DNA from: Streptomyces lacrimifluminis
GTDB taxonomy: Bacteria; Actinomycetota; Actinomycetes; Streptomycetales; Streptomycetaceae
Length of the DNA: 64,000 nucleotides
Direction: 5' to 3'
Assembly (NCBI RefSeq): GCF_014646095.1
Contig: NZ_BMMU01000027.1
Coordinates: 1-64,000, forward strand
The notes under the pieces are model-generated. The model did no database searches, was not told the origin of the DNA, and worked only from the letters and a program-made list of their open reading frames with translations. Each line of letters starts with the position of its first letter. The stretch's first letter is position 1. Position numbers and translations under genes: made by a program. Below, piece by piece: positions 53,847-62,159 of this stretch.

Positions 53847-55100
53847 TCAGGTCTCCGTTTGCCGACTACGCCAGTCGCTGTCCCACAGCGCGTGACCAAC
53901 CTGGTCGGCAACCTTCTTGAGCATGGAGCCCGTCACGTGCATGTACCGAGCACGCATCCTGGCGGCTCCCCCAGGCTCCCAACCCATGATGGCGTCGACT
54001 ACGACGTCCGGGACTCCGAGGATCAGGAGGACGGTCGCGGCGGTGTGGCGAGCGTCATGGAGACGGCCGTTCCGGACCCCGGCATCCCGAAGCAACCGCT
54101 TCCAGATGTGGAAGTCGGTGTTCGGGCTCAGCGCTCCACCGATCGGCGAGGCGAAGACGTACCCCTTGCCCTCCCAGTCGGCGCCGGCCGCGATCCGCTC
54201 CCGCTCCTGGGCTTCCTTATGCAGCCGGAGAATCTTGATCAGCGGATCGGGGAGACCGATGGTTCGCCGTCCGGCCCGAGACTTGGTCGACTTGTGCTCG
54301 CGACGCGTCTGCTCCCGCTTGGGGCAGTAGCCCGCCTTACGGCCACACGGGTTGGTGCCGCAGCCGTGCGCGTACTTGGGACGGAGCCGGTTCTTGCGGA
54401 TGCGTGTGTATCCCGCGTCCAGGTCGACGTCTTCCCAGTGGAGTCCGAGCGCTTCCCCTTGGCGGAGGCCGAGGGCCAGAGCGACGACCCAACGCGCGCT
54501 GTTGCGAAGCTTGGCCGCCTCGACCAGGAGTCGCTGTACCTCCTCGATCGTGTAGGGCTCGATGTCCTCTTCTTCGAGGCGGGGAGCCTTGGCGATCTCT
54601 GCCGCGTTCGTGGTGACGTGCCCGCGTCGGACGGCCTCACCGAGGGCGACCCGGATCGTCCGGTGCGTGTGGTGGGCGGTGCCGGCGGAGCTCCCGGATG
54701 CCTGCATTTTCCCGTAGAAGCGTTCGAGGTGCTCCGGCTCCAGGCGGTCGAGCTTGTGGGCGCCCAGGCCGGGGACGAGGTGAACGCGCACGTCGACCTC
54801 GTAGCCGTCATACGTGTTCTCGGAGACGTACGGCTTGGCTATGTTCTCGACCCAGTGCTCAAGCCAGGCTTGGAGCGTCCAGCTCTGCCCCGGCTTCCTG
54901 AGCTTCTTGTCGTCTCGCGCCCGCTCCATCTCGCGGACGGCCTTGGTCACCTCCGCCTTGGTCTTGCGCTCGATGTGACGGCGGTCGGGCCTGCCGTCAT
55001 CACGGACGCCGACGGTCACTCGGCCGTGCCACTTGCCGTCCTTGCCGAGGTAGATCGACGAGGCGCCGTTGGGCTGACGGGTGCGGTTCTTCTCTGCCAT
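53847..55100 (-). CDS. AICE tyrosine integrase
   Basis: 417 residues from ATG 55100 (GGGGGACGAC upstream). An arm-binding-like N-terminus (GASSIYLGKDGKWHGRVTVG), core-binding domain (about 75-175) and catalytic domain: R213 (GLRQGEALGL), K273, HDARH (348-352), W374 replacing the usual His, Y386 (ARYMHV). A Cys-rich insertion (C247, C252, C259) sits between R and K, as in many pSAM2-type integrases. Catalyses recombination at the tRNA-Ser 3' end. The next gene, xis, lies 10 nt upstream. Confidence 0.95.
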   Translation of the reverse strand: MAEKNRTRQPNGASSIYLGKDGKWHGRVTVGVRDDGRPDRRHIERKTKAEVTKAVREMERARDDKKLRKPGQSWTLQAWLEHWVENIAKPYVSENTYDGYEVDVRVHLVPGLGAHKLDRLEPEHLERFYGKMQASGSSAGTAHHTHRTIRVALGEAVRRGHVTTNAAEIAKAPRLEEEDIEPYTIEEVQRLLVEAAKLRNSARWVVALALGLRQGEALGLHWEDVDLDAGYTRIRKNRLRPKYAHGCGTNPCGRKAGYCPKREQTRREHKSTKSRAGRRTIGLPDPLIKILRLHKEAQERERIAAGADWEGKGYVFASPIGGALSPNTDFHIWKRLLRDAGVRNGRLHDARHTAATVLLILGVPDVVVDAIMGWEPGGAARMRARYMHVTGSMLKKVADQVGHALWDSDWRSRQTET

Positions 55101-55110
55101 GTCGTCCCCC

Positions 55111-55344
55111 TCAGGCCGCTTGGACAGGTCGGTGGCGCAGCTTGGCCACGAAGGTGGGCACGGCATCGGCCGGGACGCGACGCAGCCGACCGACCATGAC
55201 CGACTCGATCTCTCCGGCGAGGACGAGTCGGAAGCACGTCGTACGGCCGATACGGAGGCGTCTGGCCGCCTCCTCCACGGTGAGGAGGGCCAAGGACGGG
55301 TCGGAGAAATCTGGCCGGAGGGTGGTGACTTGGGGCTCAGCCAC
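55111..55344 (-). CDS. Excisionase-like HTH protein
   Basis: 77 residues from GTG 55344 (GGAAGGAG upstream). MerR/excisionase-type helix-turn-helix: LLTVEEAARRLRIGRTTCFRLVLAGEIESVMVGRLRRVPADAV. Partners the integrase in excision. Overlaps the rep stop (55337) by 8 nt and ends just before int, so rep-xis-int form one unit. Confidence 0.9.
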   Translation of the reverse strand: MAEPQVTTLRPDFSDPSLALLTVEEAARRLRIGRTTCFRLVLAGEIESVMVGRLRRVPADAVPTFVAKLRHRPVQAA

Positions 55345-56698
55345 AGGTGGGCTCTCCTTCCGTTCCGGGGGCAGGTTCGAGGGATGCGGCAAGCCAGGCT
55401 TCGGCGTCGGACAGGCCGGTTCCGGCGAAGACCCAGTGCGCGAGGACGTACGTCGTGCTGGTCTCGTGTTGCGTTGGCGGGGCGTTGTGTTGGGCGCGGC
55501 GCCATTCGGCACGGGCAGTGCGTAGGGCGCCGAGGGTGGTGGAGTAGCGGCGGGACTTGGTGGAGAAGTGGCCGCGGAAGCCGAGCATGTGGGCCCAGGC
55601 GCGCAGGCGGAGGTGTTCGAGGTCCTTGCGTGCGCCGAGGGTCCAGGCGGTTCGGATGAGTCGGCGGGCGTGGTCGCTGATGTCGAGCTGGGCGAGTTCG
55701 GCGGCGAACTTGAGCGGGCGGTCGAGGGCACCCGTCGCGGCTTCGGCGCCCTTGGTGGCGTACTTGGCGATGTACGCGGCCACGGCGCGCTCGGTGAGTT
55801 GCTGGCCGTCGTCGAAGTCGGCGGAGCGGATGGTGCGTACGTCGAGTTGGCGGCCGAAGGTGAAGGTATGGGCGCGTCCGTCGATGGTCGGGCCGTCGAC
55901 GCGGACCTTGGTGGCCGCCGCTTCTATGGCGTCGGTGAGGAGTTCGGCGGTAGCCCAGGCCGGGGGCGGGGTGTCGCCGCCGGTCGGGCCGTCGATGCGT
56001 ATGACAGCGTGGAAGTGGACGGCGCCGCGCTTCTGGTACTCGGCGACCTTGGCGAAGGACACGCGCGCGTGCTCGCGGAAGCGTCGCTGTGACAGGCCCG
56101 CACGCTTGGCGACCTCACGGCGCAGGTAGGTGGAGAAGCGTCGCCAGAGCGGTCCGGCGTGAGCGTTCCAGAGGACGGCGGTTTCGTAGTCGTACGTGTC
56201 CGGGTTGAGCGGGGTGCCAAGGGCGTCGTCGTCCTGGTCGTGGCGGGTGCCGCAGCGGCAGGGGCGGACCGTTCCGGCCGGGCCTGTGGGGCGGTTATGG
56301 ACGGGGCCGAAGCCGGGTGCGGTGAAGGTGGCGAAGACGCGGGGGTGTGCAGCGACTTGTTCCGGGGTGCCCTTGCCTCCGCGCAGGCCGGAGGTGATCA
56401 GGTGGAAGGTGTCTCGGCGGTAGACCTCGGAGCAGGCCGCGCAACGGGTCGTACGGCGGTTGTTGCAGCGGACGAGCAGATGGCCGGCCGGGAGGGTGGC
56501 GGAGTCGAGGTGGTGGAGGACGTTGCCTATTTCGCCGGTTCGGGTGTTCACGTCGTACTCGGTGCGGTGGCCGTCGAGGCGGATCGGGTGCGTGCAGCCG
56601 CCGAGGCCCGAGAGCTGCTGGACGATACCGGGCAGGGTGCCGTGCTGGGCCAGCTTGGCGAGTTCCGGCAGTGGAGGCGTGGTGGTGCGGGTGAAGAT
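55337..56698 (-). CDS. RepSA-type rolling-circle replication initiator
   Basis: 453 residues when read from ATC 56698; the first standard start in frame is GTG 56551, which would cut 49 residues including the conserved GGCTHPIRLDGH segment. HUH-type features: zinc-like CNNRRTTRCAACSEVYRRDTFHLI, the metal motif HFHAVIRID, and the catalytic Tyr region YIAKYATKGAE. It nicks the element origin after excision. See findings for the start question. Forms a unit with xis and int. Confidence 0.9.
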   Translation of the reverse strand: MFTRTTTPPLPELAKLAQHGTLPGIVQQLSGLGGCTHPIRLDGHRTEYDVNTRTGEIGNVLHHLDSATLPAGHLLVRCNNRRTTRCAACSEVYRRDTFHLITSGLRGGKGTPEQVAAHPRVFATFTAPGFGPVHNRPTGPAGTVRPCRCGTRHDQDDDALGTPLNPDTYDYETAVLWNAHAGPLWRRFSTYLRREVAKRAGLSQRRFREHARVSFAKVAEYQKRGAVHFHAVIRIDGPTGGDTPPPAWATAELLTDAIEAAATKVRVDGPTIDGRAHTFTFGRQLDVRTIRSADFDDGQQLTERAVAAYIAKYATKGAEAATGALDRPLKFAAELAQLDISDHARRLIRTAWTLGARKDLEHLRLRAWAHMLGFRGHFSTKSRRYSTTLGALRTARAEWRRAQHNAPPTQHETSTTYVLAHWVFAGTGLSDAEAWLAASLEPAPGTEGEPTCG

Positions 56699-56704
56699 GG
56701 CGTA

Positions 56705-56710
56705 CTCCTT
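56705..56710 (-). promoter_or_regulatory. Shine-Dalgarno placed for an AUC start of rep
   Basis: AAGGAG lies six nt before ATC 56698 and is the only good ribosome site between the preceding in-frame stop and GTG 56551. No ATG, GTG or TTG follows it at a usable distance in any frame that continues rep. Confidence 0.55.
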
Positions 56711-56801
56711 CTGGCTGGCTGGCTGGCTTGGTCAGGAGGGATGGCCCCGGGGCGGCCGGATGCTTGGCCGTGTCATGGCCGCCCCGGGAGTCGGGCATCG
56801 T

Positions 56802-57050
56802 TCAGCGCCGGTGCTGCTCGCGCATCAGGGAGCGCAGGACCACGGCGGCGATGGCTACGGAGATGGCCGAGACTGCGACGGCTGCGAGGAGTGCGGTGAG
56901 GACCACGCCGCCGACGACTACGACCGCGACGGCTCCGGTGCTGATGGATACCGCCGGGAGTGAGCGTCGTACGGGCGCGGCCTGGTCGGCCGAGGTGTGC
57001 GTGTGTGCGGGCGGCGGGGTGGGGCTGTCGGGGTACTTGGGCAGGAACAC
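56802..57050 (-). CDS. SpdD-like plasmid spread protein
   Basis: 82 residues: Pro-rich start (FLPKYPDSPTPPPA), a hydrophobic run (VAVVVVGGVVLTALLAAVAVSAISVAIAAVVLRSL) and the conserved basic end LMREQHRR. Small membrane proteins of this type help intramycelial spread of the mobile element. An ACTCGT operator-like site is 20 nt upstream. Confidence 0.82.
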   Translation of the reverse strand: MFLPKYPDSPTPPPAHTHTSADQAAPVRRSLPAVSISTGAVAVVVVGGVVLTALLAAVAVSAISVAIAAVVLRSLMREQHRR

Positions 57051-57069
57051 GGCGAGTCTCTCCTTATCT

Positions 57070-57083
57070 ACTCGTCTAGTTAT
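57070..57083. promoter_or_regulatory. Operator-like ACTCGTCTAG site before spdD
   Basis: ACTCGTCTAGTTAT shares ACTCGTCTA with the sites at 60304 and 61182 (the latter on the opposite strand). Sits between the 64-residue gene stop and spdD start, suggesting GntR control of spdD. Inferred. Confidence 0.5.
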
Positions 57084-57270
57084 GTGTGCCGTTTATGACG
57101 TCCACGCCGTCGCGCGTGCCGGAGTCGATGGCCGGGGCCATGAAGGTGCGCGAGAGCAGGAAGCCGAACAGGGCGATCACGACGACGATCCAGATGCGGA
57201 CGCCGAGGAACTTGACCGCTCCCCAGGCGATGAGTCCGAGGACGAGGACGAGCGGCAGGCTGACGGTCAC
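57076..57270 (-). CDS. Small two-helix membrane protein of the AICE
   Basis: 64 residues: helix 1 SLPLVLVLGLIAWGAVKFL, helix 2 IWIVVVIALFGFLLSRTFM, then polar tail. Location between spdD and the 63-residue transfer protein matches spread genes in related elements. Exact family unknown. Confidence 0.7.
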   Translation of the reverse strand: MTVSLPLVLVLGLIAWGAVKFLGVRIWIVVVIALFGFLLSRTFMAPAIDSGTRDGVDVINGTHN

Positions 57271-57286
57271 GGTGTGCGGGGTCCTT

Positions 57287-57478
57287 TCAGCGGACGGGGC
57301 AGGTGTGGGTGCGGGCGGCGAGTTCGGCGGCGGCGCGGCTGTCGTAGTCGGCGGAGAAGCCGCAGCGGGGAGCGGTGCAGGCGGCGGTGTGCTTCTCGCG
57401 GCCCCGACCGTCGTAGGACGTGGCGACCTGGACGGGGCCGATGCGGGTGACGTTGCGGAAGCGGCGGTTGGCGGTCAC
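57287..57478 (-). CDS. Small mobile element transfer protein
   Basis: 63 residues from GTG 57478 (GGAG a few nt upstream). Reads RRFRNVTRIGPVQVATSYDGRGREKHTAACTAPRCGFSADYD then AARTHTCPVR: Cys/His-containing basic protein typical of the group annotated as mobile element transfer protein in AICEs. DNA contact is plausible. Confidence 0.78.
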   Translation of the reverse strand: MTANRRFRNVTRIGPVQVATSYDGRGREKHTAACTAPRCGFSADYDSRAAAELAARTHTCPVR

Positions 57479-57489
57479 GGGATCTCCTC

Positions 57490-58122
57490 TCAGAGCTGGG
57501 CGGCGATGGCGTCGGCCATGGGGGCGGGGACGCCGAGGCGGGCGCGGAGGGTGGGGGTGTCGATGGGTGTACCGGTACGGGTGTGGTGCTCGGCGGCGAC
57601 CTTGCGGGCATGTTCGACCAAGGCGGCCGGGACGGGTACTACGGGTTGCTCGGGCGGTGGGTTCGAGGCCTGTTGGGTCGGCGGCTCGGGAGGGGGTTCG
57701 GGCGCGTCCTCCTGGTCCTCGATGACCTCGGTGTCGGTGCGGTTGTTGGCTGTCGGTTCCGGTGTCGTGCCGTGGGCGAGGAGTGTTCCGCCGAGGAAGG
57801 CGACGGCGGGCCATCCGGCGACGAGGATGCGCAGCCAGGCAGGTACGGCGTTCAGGTCGAGGAGGCCGGCGGTGGCGATGTTGGCGCCCAGGGAGGCGGT
57901 CAGGGCGATGAGGAACCAGCACCATCCGGCCGCTTTCGACTCGCCGGAGCGGAGCCGTCGCCAGGCCGCGACCATGAGCAGGTCGACGGAGATGGGGTAG
58001 GCCCATGCCTTCCAGCCGTGCTGTCCGGCGGCGGAGGCCAGGTCGTGCAGGTGGGCGAAGGACAGCGCGGCGGCGATGAGCGCTTGGACGAGTACGGCGT
58101 CGAGGCGGACAGGCAGTCGCAT
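57490..58122 (-). CDS. DUF2637 membrane spread protein (SpdB-like)
   Basis: 210 residues. Four hydrophobic helices in the first 120 residues (AVLVQALIAAALSFAHLHDLA; WAYPISVDLLMVAAW; WCWFLIALTASLGANIATA; LRILVAGWPAVAFLGGTLL), then a Pro/Glu linker and a short C-terminal HTH-like tail (PTLRARLGVPAPMADAIAAQ). DUF2637 proteins accompany TraSA-type transfer. Stop of the 88-residue gene overlaps its ATG. Confidence 0.88.
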   Translation of the reverse strand: MRLPVRLDAVLVQALIAAALSFAHLHDLASAAGQHGWKAWAYPISVDLLMVAAWRRLRSGESKAAGWCWFLIALTASLGANIATAGLLDLNAVPAWLRILVAGWPAVAFLGGTLLAHGTTPEPTANNRTDTEVIEDQEDAPEPPPEPPTQQASNPPPEQPVVPVPAALVEHARKVAAEHHTRTGTPIDTPTLRARLGVPAPMADAIAAQL

Positions 58123-58388
58123 CAGTGCTCCCGGTCCGGCTTTCGATCGCCAGCGTCGGTCGGCTCGGCAGCGTGGATGGCCTCCAGGGCTTTGACGTAG
58201 TCGGCGCAGGCGGTGGCCAAGGCACGGGCGAAGGCCAGGTGATCGGCGAGGGGGAACCGATCAAAGGCCGAGACGGTCAGCGAGTGACCAACGCTGTCCA
58301 GCGCGAGGATCGGCGTGCGTTTCGAGCCGTGCTGATTGAGGCGGACGGTGGTGGTGTCGTCCGCGTAGAAGGACATCGAGGCGGTCAC
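58122..58388 (-). CDS. Small hypothetical AICE protein
   Basis: 88 residues: SMSFYADDTTTVRLNQHGSKRTPILALDSVGHSLTVSAFDRF then a helical end with DHLAFARALATACADYVKALEAI. One-base overlap with the next gene. Unknown function. Confidence 0.68.
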   Translation of the reverse strand: MTASMSFYADDTTTVRLNQHGSKRTPILALDSVGHSLTVSAFDRFPLADHLAFARALATACADYVKALEAIHAAEPTDAGDRKPDREH

Positions 58389-58478
58389 GGGGTTTCCTCT
58401 TCGGCGTGAGGCATGGCGGGGGTAGGGAGTTGGCGCGGGACGGCCGCGCCGACCGTGGGAACGGGTGCGTGGGTGCGG

Positions 58479-59855
58479 CTACTCGGCGACGGGCCGGGGC
58501 GCGGCCACGGGCCTGGAGTCCTTGACGGGCATGGGCGGGACGTCGGGTCGGAAGGGCTTGAGCGTGGGCAGGTCGGGCACCAGGTGAGCCGACTCGCGGC
58601 AGATCTCGGCGGCGTCGCCGAGGGAGAGGTACGGGGTGCGGATGCGGGACCAGCCGCCGGAGGTGTCACCGGCCACGGCGAGGCCGGGGCGTTCGGGAGC
58701 GATGGCGCAGGCGGCGCCGACGGCTTCGGGGGCGATGTCGCCGAGGGCCATCTTGGCGGAGGCTTCGTCGTTGACGCGGTGGCAGACCCGGCCGGTGAGC
58801 TGGGCGCGGAGCATGGTGGCGCCCTTGCCGAGTTCGGCGCCGAAGCGCTGCCCGCAGACCTCCAGGTAGATCCCGGCAGCGCGGCCGAGCTGGGCGAGGC
58901 GGATGAGCTGGGTGACCATCTCGTCGCGTCGTTCCTCCTCCTTCTTCGTGGCGACGAGGAAGAGTTCGGCCACCTCGTCGACGAACAGCACGATGGGTAC
59001 GGGGCGTTGGTTCTCGGGCAGGCCCCAGATGTCCGAGGTGATCTCCTCGTCCGGGGTGCCGGGGGCGATGCCCTGCCGGGCCTTGATCAGGTCGTATCGG
59101 TCCTCCATTTCCTTGATGAGCGCGGGCAGTAGCTCGGCGGCCTGGTCGGGGTCGGTGGCGAGCGCGGAGAGCCGGGCGGCGAACGGCGCCAGTTCGACGC
59201 CGCGCTTGCAGTCGATGCCGACCAGGGCGACGGGTTGCCGGGCGAGTCCGGTGACGAGGTGGCGCAGGTACATGGACTTGCCCGACAGGGTTGCGCCGAG
59301 GGTGAGTTGGTGCGGAACGGTCCGGTAGTCGCGTACGAACGCGGTCGCGTCCTCCCGCAGCGCGACAGGGACTTTCAGGAGCCCGGTATCGGCCTTGCGG
59401 GGCATGCGTACCCGCCGTAGTACGTCGAAGCCGACGAGCCGCAGTTCGACGACGCCCGGTTTGACGGTCGTGACGTACACGGCGTGAACGCCCCAGGCGT
59501 GCCGCAGCCGTTCGGCCGAGGCGGCGACGTCGGCGGGTTCCTGCCCCGGAGCGAGCCGCAGTCGGATCCGCAGTCCGGTCGAGGTGGGCCGGATGATGCC
59601 CCGGCGGGGCGGTACGGGCCGGACCTCACGTCGGGTGGTGGCTTTCACGGCCAGTACCCGCAGCCGGGAGGGAGCCACGGTCAGGCCGCACGCCTCCATG
59701 ACCGAGGTGTACGAGCCGAGCAGCCGGGCGGTGGATATCGGCAGGCCGATCGTGGACCAGTACGCCGCCGGGTGCTTGGCCCGGGTGTAGGCGGCCCCGC
59801 CGCCGAGCGCGGTGAGGGGACCACCGACTTCCAGAAGCGTTGTCAGGTCGCTCAT
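58479..59855 (-). CDS. FtsK/SpoIIIE-type DNA translocase (TraSA)
   Basis: 458 residues from ATG 59855. Walker A GATLSGKS at 187-194, Walker B PIVLFVDE at 287-294, and the AICE Tra-specific GIDCKRGVEL and GQRFGAELGKGATMLRAQLTGRVCHRV. One membrane-like segment near the start is weak. Pumps double-stranded element DNA between hyphae. ATG overlaps the stop of the regulator gene. Confidence 0.93.
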   Translation of the reverse strand: MSDLTTLLEVGGPLTALGGGAAYTRAKHPAAYWSTIGLPISTARLLGSYTSVMEACGLTVAPSRLRVLAVKATTRREVRPVPPRRGIIRPTSTGLRIRLRLAPGQEPADVAASAERLRHAWGVHAVYVTTVKPGVVELRLVGFDVLRRVRMPRKADTGLLKVPVALREDATAFVRDYRTVPHQLTLGATLSGKSMYLRHLVTGLARQPVALVGIDCKRGVELAPFAARLSALATDPDQAAELLPALIKEMEDRYDLIKARQGIAPGTPDEEITSDIWGLPENQRPVPIVLFVDEVAELFLVATKKEEERRDEMVTQLIRLAQLGRAAGIYLEVCGQRFGAELGKGATMLRAQLTGRVCHRVNDEASAKMALGDIAPEAVGAACAIAPERPGLAVAGDTSGGWSRIRTPYLSLGDAAEICRESAHLVPDLPTLKPFRPDVPPMPVKDSRPVAAPRPVAE

Positions 59856-60211
59856 CAGGCGGTGGCCCCTATCGCGGCGGGGAAGGCGGCCGGGGTGACA
59901 GCGGCGGCGCGGAAGGCGATGCCGTGACGCTGCTGCCCGTTGAACACGCTTTCCCATGGCCGGGCCACCAGCCCCGGCAGCGAGACGGGCGCCCCGAGCG
60001 TCAGCCCTTCGGAGACACCGCCCTCGGGAACGGTGACCTTGATCAGCGACGACTCGCCGTCCTGGATGTGGACGACGCCGATCGTCATCAGCGCTTCACC
60101 GCTGACGGCGTCCTTGGCGATCTCGCCCGTCTGCCGGTCGCGGACCTTGGGCTCGGGGGCCTCGGTCAGCAGGATCGTCGCGGCTGAGGTCTCAACACGG
60201 ATGGTGCGCAA
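59855..60211 (-). CDS. SCO3933-like AICE regulatory protein
   Basis: 118 residues from a TTG start at 60211, with AGGAG seven nt upstream. Sequence TIRVETSAATILLTEAPEPKVRDRQTGEIAKDAVSGEALMTIGVV is the short regulator typical upstream of tra in such elements. The TTG start may limit its level. Overlaps tra by ATGA. Confidence 0.8.
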   Translation of the reverse strand: MRTIRVETSAATILLTEAPEPKVRDRQTGEIAKDAVSGEALMTIGVVHIQDGESSLIKVTVPEGGVSEGLTLGAPVSLPGLVARPWESVFNGQQRHGIAFRAAAVTPAAFPAAIGATA

Positions 60212-60221
60212 GACAGTTCTC

Positions 60222-60240
60222 CTACCTAGTCATCTATACA
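60222..60240. promoter_or_regulatory. Operator-like site before the SCO3933-like gene
   Basis: CTACCTAGTCATCTATACA resembles the TCTATAC centre of the site at 60304 and lies directly before the gene start. Confidence 0.4.
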
Positions 60241-60303
60241 AGATGTGTGATGCGAACCCGATCTTCCGGGCTCACGTGGATCACTCTGACACACAACTTA
60301 CCC

Positions 60304-60319
60304 ACTCGTCTATACGAGT
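60304..60319. promoter_or_regulatory. Palindromic operator ACTCGT-CTAT-ACGAGT
   Basis: Perfect inverted repeat with a four-nt spacer, in the 169-nt gap between the GntR gene and the tra-side genes. Probable binding site of the GntR regulator at 60381. Confidence 0.65.
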
Positions 60320-60380
60320 ATGCCTGTTGGGGTGTACGAGTTCGGAGAAGGAGCCCCGCGCACCACCGCACGTCATGCGC

Positions 60381-61169
60381 TCACGTCGCCGGGAGCTGGT
60401 ACGACAGCACGTACGCGTCCGCCGCCATCACGGTGTCACAGACCTCCACGGCCCGCCCCTCGGTGTCGTACGCGGTACGGATCAGGTGGATCACGGGCAC
60501 ACCGGAGGCCAGCCGAAGCGTCTTGACCTCAGCCGGCGCGGGCATCCGGGCCCGGATCTCCTCCTCGAAGTGGTCGAGGCGATGGCCGAGTTCCTCAAGC
60601 CGGGCGTAGATGCCGCCCGGCCCGGGGTTGGGCTCAGCAATCGCGGTACCGCGAGCGATGTCGAGCGGGAGGTAGGAGGCGGCGAACTCGACCGGCTTCC
60701 CATCGAGGAGATACCGGCGCCGCCGGGCGAGCACCCGCCGTACCGAGCCGAGTCGGGTGGAGATGTCCTGGCTGGCCTTCTCTTCCTTGACCTCAAGGCT
60801 GTCGACCTGGGGGTGACTGCCGGCCGCGTCGGCTTCGACGATGAACGCGGACTTCCCCTGCTCTCTGTGCCGCCGGGCGAACCGGTCGGAGGCGAGCCGC
60901 CGCACGGGCGGCCGGGGCCGCACGAACACGCCCTTTCCGTGCTCGGCGTGTACGAGTCCCTCGCCCTGGAGGACGGAGAAGGAGTTTCGGACGGTCATCC
61001 GGGAAACTCCGTAGTGCTCGACAAGCTCAGCTTCGGAGGGCAGTTTGGCGCCCTCGGTGAACCGCCCACGGTCGATGGCCTCGCGCAGCTGGTCGGCGAT
61101 CTGTCGGAAGACCGCACGATCGCTCGTGGGGTCGAGATCACCGAGCAAGCCGGATGGGAGTGAGGTCAC
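60381..61169 (-). CDS. GntR-family regulator of transfer (KorSA-like)
   Basis: 262 residues from GTG 61169 (AAAGGAG six nt upstream). Winged HTH (FRQIADQLREAIDRGRFTEGAKLPSEAELVEHYGVSRMTVRNSFSVLQGEGLVHAEHGKGVFV) and a UTRA ligand domain (about 95-255). Represses transfer/replication genes in AICEs. Divergent from the Nudix gene with operator-like DNA between. Confidence 0.93.
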   Translation of the reverse strand: MTSLPSGLLGDLDPTSDRAVFRQIADQLREAIDRGRFTEGAKLPSEAELVEHYGVSRMTVRNSFSVLQGEGLVHAEHGKGVFVRPRPPVRRLASDRFARRHREQGKSAFIVEADAAGSHPQVDSLEVKEEKASQDISTRLGSVRRVLARRRRYLLDGKPVEFAASYLPLDIARGTAIAEPNPGPGGIYARLEELGHRLDHFEEEIRARMPAPAEVKTLRLASGVPVIHLIRTAYDTEGRAVEVCDTVMAADAYVLSYQLPAT

Positions 61170-61181
61170 GAGTACTCCTTT

Positions 61182-61197
61182 AGGTATCTAGACGAGT
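61182..61197. promoter_or_regulatory. Operator-like site between GntR and Nudix genes
   Basis: Minus strand reads ACTCGTCTAGATACCT, with the same ACTCGTCTA half as 57070 and 60304 and a TCTAGA centre. Suits autoregulation of the GntR gene. Confidence 0.55.
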
Positions 61198-61252
61198 GGG
61201 CGAGTGTTGTTGCTACGGTGGAGAGCCTAGCCACCTGAGAGGGCCGAGGAAC

Positions 61253-61684
61253 GTGAGCACTGACCGTCCGCACTCCGTGAGCGTTGCCGGAGTCATCGTC
61301 GACGACCAGGGCCGCGCTCTGTTGATCCAGCGCCGCGACAACGGCCAGTGGGAACCCCCGGGCGGCGTCCTCGAACGCGAGGAAACCATCCCCGAGGCCC
61401 TGCAACGCGAGGTCCTCGAAGAAACCGGCATCACGATCACAGTTCCGGCGACCCTCACCGGCGTCTACAAGAACATGACGGGCCTGATCGTCTCGCTGGT
61501 CTTCCGATGCGAGGCTGACAAAGGCACCCCCACCACCGGAACCGAGACCCGCGCGCTGCGTTGGGCAACCCGTGAAGAAGTCTCCGAGCTTGCCGACGAG
61601 GCATACGCGATCCGCGTCCTGGACGCACTCGACGCCACCTCCCCGCCGGCCGTCCGCGCCCATGACGGCGTGAAACTCGTCTAG
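61253..61684 (+). CDS. Nudix hydrolase, Pif-like immunity factor
   Basis: 143 residues from GTG 61253. Complete Nudix box GGVLEREETIPEALQREVLEETGI (Gx5Ex7REUxEExGU). In pSAM2 the Nudix protein Pif blocks transfer into cells already holding the element; the gene here has the same place next to korSA, so an immunity role is likely. Substrate unknown. Confidence 0.9.
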   Translation: MSTDRPHSVSVAGVIVDDQGRALLIQRRDNGQWEPPGGVLEREETIPEALQREVLEETGITITVPATLTGVYKNMTGLIVSLVFRCEADKGTPTTGTETRALRWATREEVSELADEAYAIRVLDALDATSPPAVRAHDGVKLV

Positions 61685-61730
61685 CCCGAACCCGCTGCAC
61701 ATGGCGGCCTACCAGCACGAAGGAACTTGT

Positions 61731-62159
61731 ATGCACGAGTATACGAGCACAGCGCGGGTCTGGGGGCTCACTTGCCCAGGATTCCCAGAAGAGATCAGCC
61801 GGGCCCGCCGATGGACCCGCGACATCCTGCGCGGTTCGCCCATGGCCGACGACGCCGAACTGATCGTGAGCGAACTGAGCACGAACGCGGTCCTCCACAC
61901 GGCCAGTGGGTTGGAGTCTGGAAGCTTCCATCTGGCTCTCGCGGTATCGGCGCAGGTAATCGCCCTGTCGGTCACGGACAACGGGGGCACCGGCACGGCC
62001 CCGAAGGTCGAGCACCGGGACCAGGAGGCGGAGCACGGCCGGGGCCTGGGCATGGTCAGCGCCCTCGCCCACCGGGTGGTAGTCCACGACAGCCAGGGCG
62101 GCTACACGGTGACCGCGGAACTCTTCACCGACACGCGCCCGGGAGGCCACCCGTGCTAA
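61731..62159 (+). CDS. RsbW-like HATPase (anti-sigma kinase-type)
   Basis: 142 residues from ATG 61731 (AAGGAAC upstream). HATPase_c fold: WTRDILRGSPMADDAELIVSELSTNAVLHTA (N box), ALSVTDNGG (G1), HGRGLGMVSAL (G2). Such single-domain ATPases act as anti-sigma or partner-switch kinases. Its target is unknown; may tune host or element transcription. Confidence 0.88.
   Translation: MHEYTSTARVWGLTCPGFPEEISRARRWTRDILRGSPMADDAELIVSELSTNAVLHTASGLESGSFHLALAVSAQVIALSVTDNGGTGTAPKVEHRDQEAEHGRGLGMVSALAHRVVVHDSQGGYTVTAELFTDTRPGGHPC
61734..61749. promoter_or_regulatory. Weak operator-like repeat at HATPase start
   Basis: CACGAGTATACGAGCA partly matches the ACTCGT palindrome family and overlaps the start codon region. 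Could be chance. Confidence 0.25.

Noticed and set aside
53847..55505. 552-residue version of the AICE integrase
   Set aside because: The extra N-terminus overlaps xis and rep in another frame and is Arg/Pro/Ser shadow; ATG 55100 has a ribosome site.
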